A DNA stretch of 64,000 nt from NCBI RefSeq assembly GCF_900167135.1, contig NZ_FUWZ01000001.1, positions 1,412,336-1,476,335 of the forward strand. Direction: 5' to 3'. The notes below the pieces were generated by a model, which was not told where the DNA came from, did not search any database, and saw nothing but the letters and a program-made list of their open reading frames with translations. The DNA comes from Chitinophaga eiseniae. GTDB lineage: Bacteria > Bacteroidota > Bacteroidia > Chitinophagales > Chitinophagaceae. Within the stretch, counting starts at the first letter, position 1. Every line of letters starts with the position of its first letter. The position numbers and the translations under genes are program-made. Shown in pieces: positions 26,030 to 33,159 of this stretch.

Positions 26030-26878
26030 ATGAAAAAATTACTGACCACGTTATTGTTACTCTCCGGCCTCCATAGCTATGCACAAAAGGAAATAGCCCC
26101 CGATAAATGGCTGAAACTCTTCAACGGTAAGGATTTGACAGACTGGGACATTAAAATAACCGGTTACGACCTCAATGATAACTTCGGCAATACTTTCCGC
26201 GTGAAAGACGGTTACCTGACCGTTGCCTATGATCAATACGATGAATTCAAAGAACGATACGGACACATCTTCTATAAAAAGAACTTCTCCGCCTACCTCG
26301 TGGTAGCAGAATACCGGTTCACCGGCGACCAGGTGAAAGGCGGTCCGGGCTGGGCTTTCCGCAATAGCGGCATCATGCTGCACGGCCAGCCGGCAGCTAC
26401 CATGACGAAAGACCAGGACTTCCCCATTTCACTGGAAGAACAACTCCTCGGTGGCAACGGTAAAGACCCGAGAAGCACGGCCAACCTCTGCACACCCGGC
26501 ACCAACGTGGTGATGAATGGTAAACTGATCACCGATCACTGCATCAGCTCCACTTCCAAAACTTATCATGGCGACCAGTGGGTACACGTGGAAGCGCTGG
26601 TCCTGCGTGATTCTGTCATCAAACACATTGTTCAGGGTGACACCGTGATCGTGTACAACAAACCGCAGATAGGCGCCGGCAACGTATCCCACGCTGATCC
26701 CGCCGTGAAACAGGACGGAAAACTGCTCACAGAAGGTTCTATTTCCCTGCAAAGCGAAAGCCACCCCGTTCAGTTCCGTAAAGTGGAGCTGTTTGACCTG
26801 TCACCTTACGTCAATGACCCGGTGAAACTCAACAGGATACTGCATTTGCTGCAGCAACGGAACAAAGGCCGTCAATAA
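26030..26878 (+). CDS. DUF1080 (3-keto-disaccharide hydrolase-like) exported protein
   Basis: A 282-residue protein with a signal peptide (MKKLLTTLLLLSGLHSYA). The mature domain is a concanavalin-like jelly roll of the DUF1080 family (WLKLFNGKDLTDWDIKITGY, NSGIMLHGQ, SISLQSESHPVQFRKVEL). Characterised members hydrolyse 3-keto-glycosides or bind sugars in the periplasm. No 3-keto-glycoside pathway genes (dehydrogenase, isomerase) are nearby, so it stands alone here. The last 78 nt overlap an antisense small lipoprotein gene. Confidence 0.92.
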   Translation: MKKLLTTLLLLSGLHSYAQKEIAPDKWLKLFNGKDLTDWDIKITGYDLNDNFGNTFRVKDGYLTVAYDQYDEFKERYGHIFYKKNFSAYLVVAEYRFTGDQVKGGPGWAFRNSGIMLHGQPAATMTKDQDFPISLEEQLLGGNGKDPRSTANLCTPGTNVVMNGKLITDHCISSTSKTYHGDQWVHVEALVLRDSVIKHIVQGDTVIVYNKPQIGAGNVSHADPAVKQDGKLLTEGSISLQSESHPVQFRKVELFDLSPYVNDPVKLNRILHLLQQRNKGRQ

Positions 26879-27007
26879 CGCGGTTGACAACCGTGGTCGT
26901 GGCGGATGAGGCGGCTTCGGTCTCCTCGGAGGAACACAGCTGGCTGCCAACAGGGCAGCCACTGTCAACAGCCATACATACCGGTAATAAGCAGGTTTTC
27001 TGACCAT
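26801..27007 (-). CDS. Small Pro/Arg-rich lipoprotein
   Basis: A 68-residue frame with a good lipoprotein signal: basic start, hydrophobic YVWLLTVAALLAASC lipobox, then a Pro/Arg/His-rich stretch (VPPRRPKPPHPPRPR). Short cationic proline-rich lipoproteins of this design occur in Bacteroidota. The 3' third overlaps the end of the DUF1080 gene on the other strand. It may be real but lacks a family assignment; the overlap lowers confidence. Confidence 0.5.
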   Translation of the reverse strand: MVRKPAYYRYVWLLTVAALLAASCVPPRRPKPPHPPRPRLSTALLTAFVPLLQQMQYPVEFHRVIDVR

Positions 27008-27127
27008 AGTTATGCTTGTTTTTTGTTATGCGAAGGCAATAACTATTCCCGAATTAAGAAAAAACGAAAATTCCAAGGTTGATTTTTTACAGGTTTGGGC
27101 TACCTTTGGCCCCTCGAAAAAAATAGC

Positions 27128-28348
27128 ATGGAAAATTGTACCCTCTACACGCATGAGGTAGATATGGGGAAGGTGTTGACGCGCATGCGTGCGCATTTCG
27201 ATGCATCGGCCCTGAATGTAAACGGACAGGAAGACAACTGGGAGAGTATTACCGTAGTTTCGAAAAAGAGACGTTTAAGAAAAGGCAATACCATTACAAT
27301 CACTTACCGTCAACGGTCAGTGCCGGGTTACACGCTGGAACACAGTGATGAGCCCATCATCGTTAATCTTCACGGCATGTACGCCTTCGTACAACAGATC
27401 GATGCCGAAAACCAGGAACTGAAAAAATTGCTGCTGGGGAAAATCCCGACCGTCAACACGGAAATAGCCATCAAGGCCGAACCCTCTTTCAACGGAGATC
27501 TCCGCTCCGCTGTCATGGACCTGGCCTACGAACTGGATGCTTTCTTTTTCTCCGAAGGCAATTCCATCTTTAACACAGACGTACAGGGATTCTGGGATAA
27601 AACCGGCGCCCTGCTGCTGGATGTGAACGGCCACGCTACCGCTACCAACCTCACTGTAAATATCGAGGCAAAATATTTCGACAGCCAGACGCCTCCCTCG
27701 GCGGAAGCGCTGGAAAGGAAAGCCCGCAGCCTGCAACAACTGCAAGCCATGGGCGTCCGCTCCAGCGCCATGCTGCCGGCCATCGTCGATGAAACGGTCG
27801 CTGTCATCCGCACGCCGGAAGAAGTAGCCAAAAGGGTAGCCATCCTTACTGCTATCAACGGCGTTGCTTTCGGACATTTGCCACCACAGGACGTGATCAG
27901 TTATCTGCAAAAAAAGCAACTGTGGGAACATGTCACGCCCGATGAAAAAAAATTCCTGCAACATCCCACCGAAGAAGAAAAAACAAAAGCTACCTGGAAA
28001 TGTGAAAGCATCTGGGTATTGCTTTGGGCGCTGGGCCTGATGCCTGAACTGGGGTACATGACAGACCTCTGTAACCTCGACATGGTGCCGGAAGAAGTAT
28101 TCCCTTTCCGTGGCTTGTCCGGCGATCTCACGCCTTTCTTTGAAAAAGCCACCACACTGCGCCCCGCTGCGGCCATACTTGATGCCAACGATCTTTACTA
28201 CCGCGCCCACTGGTCATGCGTGGACGCCCGCCTGAAAAGCGAAGAAGCGCCCGTACACCCAGGCGTGGTCTATGAAAGACATTATGCGCTCAACTGGTTG
28301 ATTAACTACCGCAACCAGCCGTGGGACAGCGTCACGTGCGACACCTGA
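27128..28348 (+). CDS. DUF4272 domain protein
   Basis: A 406-residue soluble protein. The C-terminal part from about residue 200 shows DUF4272 features (ERKARSLQQLQAMGVRSSAMLP, RTPEEVAKRVAILTAINGVAFG, ATWKCESIWVLLWALGLMPE). The N-terminal 190 residues are a separate domain of unknown role. The family has no established function. ATG 27128 (MENCTLYTHEV) avoids the hydrophobic, unlikely extension from 27095. It converges on a DUF885 peptidase gene over the largest family B palindrome. Confidence 0.83.
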   Translation: MENCTLYTHEVDMGKVLTRMRAHFDASALNVNGQEDNWESITVVSKKRRLRKGNTITITYRQRSVPGYTLEHSDEPIIVNLHGMYAFVQQIDAENQELKKLLLGKIPTVNTEIAIKAEPSFNGDLRSAVMDLAYELDAFFFSEGNSIFNTDVQGFWDKTGALLLDVNGHATATNLTVNIEAKYFDSQTPPSAEALERKARSLQQLQAMGVRSSAMLPAIVDETVAVIRTPEEVAKRVAILTAINGVAFGHLPPQDVISYLQKKQLWEHVTPDEKKFLQHPTEEEKTKATWKCESIWVLLWALGLMPELGYMTDLCNLDMVPEEVFPFRGLSGDLTPFFEKATTLRPAAAILDANDLYYRAHWSCVDARLKSEEAPVHPGVVYERHYALNWLINYRNQPWDSVTCDT

Positions 28349-28353
28349 GGAAT

Positions 28354-28517
28354 GTAGGGATTTTTTGATTTACGATTTTTTGATTTACGATTTTTTGATT
28401 TTTGTTTGTTTTATTAAATACGAAGACCGAAGCAACTTTAAAAATTGCTTCGGTCTTTTTTTATGCGCAAAATCAAAAAATCGTAAATCAAAAAATCGTA
28501 AATCAAAAAATCCCTAC
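28354..28517. repeat. Intergenic palindrome, family B copy 2
   Basis: Two perfect 49-bp inverted arms (28354-28402 and 28469-28517), each GTAGGGA followed by nearly three units of TTTTTTGATTTACGA. They flank a classical terminator hairpin. The element lies between convergent genes, five bases after one stop codon and two before the other. The copy at 24325 has two units per arm. Confidence 0.92.
28423..28462. terminator. Terminator hairpin at the centre of the family B palindrome
   Basis: Perfect 13-bp stem AAGACCGAAGCAA/TTGCTTCGGTCTT (28423-28435 and 28445-28457) with a 9-nt loop and a run of seven T's. It is strongest for plus-strand transcription from the DUF4272 gene. Confidence 0.88.
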
Positions 28518-28519
28518 AT

Positions 28520-30271
28520 CTATTTGAGCATCAGCTGCCGGATATACTTCACCGGTGCACTGCCATAGCTCAGGAATTTTTCGTTGAAAGCTTTAAGGCT
28601 GTATTCTTTGCCCATCTTCTGTTTGTAAGCTTCCCGCAGGTCGATGATTTCTTTGTAACCGGTGTAGTAGCTGGTGAGCTGCACGCTGGTCACGCTAACC
28701 CTTTTCCACTTGCCTTCTGCTTCCGCCTGTTGCTGGAACGCTTCTTTGGTCAGCAGGTGAATAGCATCTTCGCGGCTCATGTTTTTCACATGTACGCTGT
28801 AATCGAGGATGGTATTGCACACTGCCCGCAGGTTCCATTTGTACCACATCAGCCACATTTCAGGCTCGTTATTGCCGTAGCCGTTTTCCAGCATCATCTG
28901 TTCGGTGTATACCGCCCAGCCTTCTATCATAGCGCCGTTGCCCATCAGGGATTTGATGAGGCTGGGAGACTGGTTGGCATATACCAGCTGGGTGTAGTGA
29001 CCGGGGATCGCTTCGTGGATATCCAGTATCTGCAGGATATAGTGATTGTATTCGCGGAGATAACTTTCTGCTTTGTCTTTGGGCCATCCTTCGAGGCTGC
29101 CTACGTTATAGTAGGTGTTGCCGCCTTTGTCATACGGGCCGGGAGCGCTGATGGAAGCGCCGGCCACGCCAGCCATGTAGGCAGGTTCTTTACGTACAAC
29201 CAGCGGTTTGGACGGGTCAATGTACAGCAGGTCTTTTTCTTTGATGAAGGCAATCAGTTCGGGCAGTTGTTTTTCAATGGCCGACTGGAACTCTTCCGGT
29301 TTCACGTGTTTGAGCGATAAGGTATCGATCATGCGGCTGATCAGCTCCAGTGAATCTGCCGGCACTGGCTGGCTGCCGAAGTACTTGGGCCACAGCTGCC
29401 GGCTGATTTTAGCCATCTCACCATGTACAAAAGCTTTGCGTGCTACTGCGGAATCGTAGATCTGTGTAGCGGAGAAAGAAGATTGTATGCTGTAGTTGAA
29501 CTTCTGATCGTATAATGGTTGGCCCAGGCGGAAGCTGCGCGGATTGGCAGGCTTCAGTGTTTTCAGCCATGCCGCGTAATCTTTGATGGCTTTCACTGCT
29601 GTCTGCGCGCGGGCGATCATTGCTTTCTTTTCGTCTGCGCCGATGCTGGTCTTCTGCAGGGAGTCTGCAAAGTCTTTTTCAAATACAGACAAGCCGCCGT
29701 TGTTCTGATCTGCGGCCAGCGAGGTCAGTTCCGGTACCGGGTCTTTGATCTGTTTTTTGGCAGCTTCGTAGTATGCCGGCACATTGCCCAGTCTGGCGGA
29801 GAAGGCACGCAGCCGTGTTTCCAGCGGTGCATAGTTCTCGTTGAGAATAAAGGCGAACGTGTTGCTTACGTTAAAGGAAGAAGGGTCCCACTCGTTGCTC
29901 TTCAGTTCTTTGATACTCCATTGTACGGATTTCAGATAGTTTTCTATCAGCTGATAATCGATCTGGTTGGCATCTGTCAGTTTGCCCGGCTCATAACTTT
30001 TGAGGGAGTCCAGCTGTTGTTGCACAAAGGCGAGACTGGCCTGTGCTGCCGCGCTGTCGGGCACAATCAGTACAGAGTCGTACTTGTGATAGCCCACGCC
30101 GGTGGCCCAATCAGGGTTTTCTTTCCAGAGTTGGTCAATAAAACGTTCCTGGTAGGCCTGGAATGCTTTGTTCAGCACACTGTCGGCCTGACCTCCGCCC
30201 CGGGTACCGTTGCCGTTATTACAGGCAATCATGGCCGCAGCCGCCGTGGCGCAAAGAAGTATCTTTCTCAT
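28520..30271 (-). CDS. DUF885 family lipoprotein metallopeptidase
   Basis: A 583-residue lipoprotein (MRKILLCATAAAAMIAC lipobox) of the DUF885 family. The zinc motif HEAIPGH (ILDIHEAIPGHYTQL) is intact, with a downstream Glu in MIEGWAVYTEQM. The family is a bacterial peptidase-like group of gluzincin type with unknown substrates. It would be anchored in the envelope facing the periplasm. ATG 30271 starts the lipoprotein signal directly; 30301 would add ten residues. It is monocistronic and 360 bp separate it from the divergent RNA ligase gene. Confidence 0.9.
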   Translation of the reverse strand: MRKILLCATAAAAMIACNNGNGTRGGGQADSVLNKAFQAYQERFIDQLWKENPDWATGVGYHKYDSVLIVPDSAAAQASLAFVQQQLDSLKSYEPGKLTDANQIDYQLIENYLKSVQWSIKELKSNEWDPSSFNVSNTFAFILNENYAPLETRLRAFSARLGNVPAYYEAAKKQIKDPVPELTSLAADQNNGGLSVFEKDFADSLQKTSIGADEKKAMIARAQTAVKAIKDYAAWLKTLKPANPRSFRLGQPLYDQKFNYSIQSSFSATQIYDSAVARKAFVHGEMAKISRQLWPKYFGSQPVPADSLELISRMIDTLSLKHVKPEEFQSAIEKQLPELIAFIKEKDLLYIDPSKPLVVRKEPAYMAGVAGASISAPGPYDKGGNTYYNVGSLEGWPKDKAESYLREYNHYILQILDIHEAIPGHYTQLVYANQSPSLIKSLMGNGAMIEGWAVYTEQMMLENGYGNNEPEMWLMWYKWNLRAVCNTILDYSVHVKNMSREDAIHLLTKEAFQQQAEAEGKWKRVSVTSVQLTSYYTGYKEIIDLREAYKQKMGKEYSLKAFNEKFLSYGSAPVKYIRQLMLK

Positions 30272-30372
30272 GATGGTGGAGATTTTGTTGATTGTCGGCA
30301 CCTAATATAAAGAATTATGGCGTATAGGACAGGAATAACAGGATGGACGGAAACAGAAATAAAAAAGTTCCC

Positions 30373-30380
30373 TATCTTTG
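30373..30380 (+). promoter_or_regulatory. -7 box of a putative transcript upstream of the RNA ligase gene
   Basis: TATCTTTG matches TAnnTTTG exactly. It is 250 bp before the RNA ligase start, and an intrinsic terminator-like hairpin follows after about 110 nt. No good -33 TTTG is seen 18 nt upstream. Confidence 0.5.
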
Positions 30381-30385
30381 CGGCT

Positions 30386-30490
30386 CATTTGTAAAAACAG
30401 ATAAAACCTTGCGCCATGTAATTTCACAGGCATATTGATCCTCTTTTTCTTCGCCGTTCCGCTCCGGAACCGGCCTGTGAATTTTTTTGT
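30386..30490 (+). ncRNA. Candidate small RNA or attenuated leader
   Basis: Downstream of a TATCTTTG box, a hairpin with TTCACAGGC/GCCTGTGAA ends (about 30422-30483) is followed by a run of T's. It encloses a smaller perfect hairpin GTTCCG-CTC-CGGAAC. No reading frame or known riboswitch consensus is recognised. It could be an independent small RNA of about 105 nt or an attenuator for the RNA repair genes. Prediction rests on promoter and terminator shape only. Confidence 0.4.
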
Positions 30491-30497
30491 CTAACCT

Positions 30498-30625
30498 GAT
30501 TACGTTACCCGAATACCATGAGGGCCAACAGGCTGATTACCTGTAGTTCACTGTCTTGCAGGTTTATATACCCCTGCTGATAAACAGCCCCTCATTCGTA
30601 ATTCGTAATTCGTAATCCGTAATTT
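30498..30625. repeat. Decayed family C palindrome
   Basis: The right arm (30588-30625) is three to four tandem ATTCGTA units. A degraded inverted left arm can be recognised at 30498-30524 (GATTACG ... GAATACCATGAGGG). It lies just before the RNA ligase gene. Compare the better copies at 48661 and 62958. Confidence 0.5.
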
Positions 30626-30632
30626 CATTAAT

Positions 30633-31346
30633 ATGGCGATTTCCCAAAAATATGGCCGTACCTATCATTATCCGTTCTCACCGGGAACTACCAGCGATGA
30701 CCGTATCCAGCATGATTACTGGGACTGGCTGGTAAACATACCGCAGCTGATACATACGGAAAAGCTGGACGGGGAGAATAACTGTCTTTCCCGCCACGGT
30801 GTGTTTGCGCGCTCTCATGTGGCGCCTACCACGTCACCGTGGACCGAAAGCATCCGCCGGTACTGGCAAAGCATAAAAAATGACCTCGGCGACCTGGAAA
30901 TTTTTCTGGAGAACCTCTACGCCGTTCATTCTATTGAATATAAAAACCTGGACCATCACTTTTATGTGTTTGGCGTCCGCGAGCATGACCGCTGGCTGAG
31001 CTGGGAAGAGACCTGCTTTTATGCCGCCATGCTGGACCTGCCGGTGGTACCGGTAGTAAGCACGGTAACGCCGCCGGCTGCACGGAATGAGTTTGAACGC
31101 GATACGCTGTCGCTCGTAACCGGCCCTGGCGCCTTTGATCCGCACGATGCTTTCAGTGGCGAACCTGCGATTATGGAAGGCATCGTGTCCCGTAACGCCG
31201 CCGGTTATCCGGTCAGCGAATTTTCACACAACGTGTTTAAATATGTCCGTAAGGGACATGTAAAAACCGATCAGCACTGGACCCGCCACTGGCGCAGGGC
31301 CCGGCTTAACTACGAAGGAGGTAACTATGTGGCAGATTACAGATAA
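30633..31346 (+). CDS. ATP-dependent RNA ligase
   Basis: A 237-residue covalent nucleotidyltransferase. Motif I is TEKLDGEN (Lys nucleophile in KxDG), Ia FARSHVA, III/IIIa FYVFGVRE, IV MEGIVSRN and V FKYVRKGHVK. All required elements of an Rnl-type RNA ligase are present, without an extra C-terminal domain. It seals 5'-phosphate and 3'-OH RNA ends using ATP. The gene overlaps the downstream HD-Pnk gene by 20 bp, so the two are translated together; that enzyme would prepare the ends this one joins. Such ligase/HD-Pnk pairs are known as bacterial RNA repair cassettes. No substrate can be inferred from sequence. Confidence 0.88.
   Translation: MAISQKYGRTYHYPFSPGTTSDDRIQHDYWDWLVNIPQLIHTEKLDGENNCLSRHGVFARSHVAPTTSPWTESIRRYWQSIKNDLGDLEIFLENLYAVHSIEYKNLDHHFYVFGVREHDRWLSWEETCFYAAMLDLPVVPVVSTVTPPAARNEFERDTLSLVTGPGAFDPHDAFSGEPAIMEGIVSRNAAGYPVSEFSHNVFKYVRKGHVKTDQHWTRHWRRARLNYEGGNYVADYR
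31315..31322 (+). promoter_or_regulatory. Strong Shine-Dalgarno for the HD-Pnk gene
   Basis: AAGGAGGT lies five to six bases before ATG 31327 and inside the ligase gene. It is a near-perfect anti-16S match. Bacteroidota genes rarely depend on such sites, and no other start in the window has one this strong; it decides this internal start. Confidence 0.7.
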
Positions 31347-32433
31347 TAAAGACTGGGCGTCCCTCGAACAGCAGTTTGAGTGGGTAAGGGTCATGGCTTC
31401 CGTGCCACAGGATGCCCGCCATCATGCGGAAGGTAACGTAGCCGTACACACGCAGATGGTGCTGGAGCAGCTGCTGCAGCAACAGGCATACCGGGAGTTG
31501 ACGCCCCAGGACCAGGAAACCCTGTGGGCTGCGGCATTGCTGCATGATGTGGAGAAGTATTCCACCACCGTGCAGGAGCCCGACGGCAGGATCACCTCCG
31601 CAGGGCATGCCCGCAAAGGAGAGATGCGCGTGCGGCAGATACTCTACCGGGATATGCCCACGCCCTTTTTTATCAGGGAAACGATCGCGAAACTGGTGCG
31701 GTATCATGGGCTGCCGCTGTGGGTATTCGATAAAAAAGATCCGCAGAAAGCCGTGATCATGGCCAGCCTGGAGGTAGATACCCGCCTGCTGGCGCTGCTG
31801 GCCCGCGCCGATGCGCTGGGGCGTACCTGCGATGATCAGGCTGACCTGCTGTACCGGCTGGACTGCTTCGAAGAGCTGTGCCGCGACAACCAGTGCTGGG
31901 GCGTACCCCGCGTTTTCGCCAGCGCAGCAGCACGGATGAATTACCTGCTGAAGGATGATGTATCGCCGGACTATGTGCCGTATGAACAGCCGCAGCCACA
32001 GGTGATCATGATGAGCGGTTTGCCCGGCGCCGGTAAAGACACCCTGGTACAGCAGCAGTATAAGGACTGGCCGGTCATCTCCCTCGATGATATCAGAAGG
32101 GCCATGAAAATTGCGCCAACCGATAAAAGCGGTAATGGCACTGTGATACAGGCTGCCAAAGAACAGGCGCGGGAACACCTGCGCAAAGGGCGTTCCTTCG
32201 TTTGGAATGCTACCAACATCACCCGCCAGATGCGGGAGCAGTTGACCAGCCTGTTCTTCACTTACCATGCCGCCGTTACCATTGTATATGTGGAAGTGCC
32301 GGCAGCCCGGCTGCTGCAACAGAACGGCAGGCGTGAACATATCGTGCCCGCCGCAGCCATGGAGCGGCTGATCAGCAAACTGGAAGTGCCCTCGCTGACA
32401 GAAGCCCATGAGGTGATTTACCAGCTCCGCTAA
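31327..32433 (+). CDS. HD-domain 2',3'-phosphoesterase / 5'-OH polynucleotide kinase (HD-Pnk)
   Basis: A 368-residue bifunctional RNA end-healing enzyme. The N-terminal half (about 1-210) is an HD domain with metal ligands His (AVHTQM), His-Asp (LLHDVEKYS) and a later GHARKG and RADALGR. The C-terminal half is a P-loop kinase of the T4 Pnk type: MMSGLPGAGKDT, SLDDIRRAM and the lid segment NATNITRQMREQL. The layout matches HD-Pnk characterised from Runella slithyformis, which removes 2',3'-cyclic phosphates or 2'/3'-phosphates and phosphorylates 5'-OH ends. It is cotranscribed with the RNA ligase, forming a healing and sealing pair. It is followed by a nested hairpin and then an unrelated ECF sigma gene. 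Confidence 0.88.
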   Translation: MWQITDNKDWASLEQQFEWVRVMASVPQDARHHAEGNVAVHTQMVLEQLLQQQAYRELTPQDQETLWAAALLHDVEKYSTTVQEPDGRITSAGHARKGEMRVRQILYRDMPTPFFIRETIAKLVRYHGLPLWVFDKKDPQKAVIMASLEVDTRLLALLARADALGRTCDDQADLLYRLDCFEELCRDNQCWGVPRVFASAAARMNYLLKDDVSPDYVPYEQPQPQVIMMSGLPGAGKDTLVQQQYKDWPVISLDDIRRAMKIAPTDKSGNGTVIQAAKEQAREHLRKGRSFVWNATNITRQMREQLTSLFFTYHAAVTIVYVEVPAARLLQQNGRREHIVPAAAMERLISKLEVPSLTEAHEVIYQLR

Positions 32434-32441
32434 AAAATAGT

Positions 32442-32511
32442 ATGGGTAAAAAATTATGGATTGATTATCTTGGCCCGCGCTCGTGAGATATATCCATTTT
32501 GTTTTACCCAT
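32442..32511. other. Nested hairpin downstream of the RNA repair genes
   Basis: Three stacked stems: ATGGGTAAAA/TTTTACCCAT (32442-32451, 32502-32511), ATGGAT/ATCCAT (32456-32461, 32492-32497) and TATCT/AGATA (32466-32470, 32486-32490). A 15-nt G+C-rich loop closes it. It lacks a T-tract, so it is an atypical terminator; it could protect the transcript end or be a separate structured RNA. Confidence 0.6.
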
Positions 32512-32553
32512 ATTGTTTAATAAGCATTTAAAGGGCCAACCATTTGACAACGT

Positions 32554-33099
32554 ATGCAGGAGACTCCTTTTTCATTGGAGCAGTTTGAATTGTTGTTTAA
32601 GGAACACTTCAAATCATTAGCCCTGCTGGCATATAGTGTGGTGAAAGACAAGGATGTTGCCAAGGATATTGTGCAGGAATTCTTTGTAAAGTTCTGGGAA
32701 ACACAGCATACCCTGCAGCTAAGGGGGCCTTTTGAAGGCTATGCTGCCCGCGCGGTAAAGAACAGAAGCCTTAACTACATTGCCCGGCAGGAAGTACAGG
32801 ACAAACATCAGCAGCTTTTTGCCGCCATGCCGCCGGACAACCCGGATGCGGACCATGGGGACAGAGAGCAGTTTTACCAGCGGTTGTCGCATGCTATCGA
32901 CTGTATGCCGGAGCAGCGCCGCCGCGTTTTCCTCATGAGCGCCGCCGACAACAAAAAGTACGCGGAGATAGCCCGTGAACTTAATATCTCCATCAATACC
33001 GTTAAGTTTCACATCAAAGCGGCCTATGTTTTTTTGCGGAATGAAGCTTTTATGCCACTGTGGATCAGCGTTTTACTGAACCTGCTGCATTTTTTCTAA
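32554..33099 (+). CDS. ECF RNA polymerase sigma factor (SusC/FecR-associated)
   Basis: A 181-residue sigma-70-family ECF factor. Region 2 is visible in FKEHFKSLALLAYSVVKDKDVAKDIVQEFFVKFW, given here only as a stretch near residues 13-50; region 4 in SINTVKFHIKAAYVFL near residues 145-165. It belongs to the Bacteroidota FecI-like group that works with a FecR anti-sigma and a SusC with an STN domain. All three are consecutive here. It should switch on the outer-membrane transport genes that follow when the SusC receptor senses its ligand. Confidence 0.94.
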   Translation: MQETPFSLEQFELLFKEHFKSLALLAYSVVKDKDVAKDIVQEFFVKFWETQHTLQLRGPFEGYAARAVKNRSLNYIARQEVQDKHQQLFAAMPPDNPDADHGDREQFYQRLSHAIDCMPEQRRRVFLMSAADNKKYAEIARELNISINTVKFHIKAAYVFLRNEAFMPLWISVLLNLLHFF

Positions 33100-33159
33100 A
33101 AAAACTTCCCCGTAGTACCTACCCTTTTTTAATACCTCACTGTCTAATCATCAGAAGCT

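Noticed and set aside
28365..28568. A 67-codon open frame in the family B palindrome
   Set aside because: Its sequence is the repeat units read through and would not encode a normal protein.
30386..30490. 6S RNA, SRP RNA or a known riboswitch
   Set aside because: None of their conserved sequence blocks could be recognised by eye; it is kept only as an unassigned candidate transcript.
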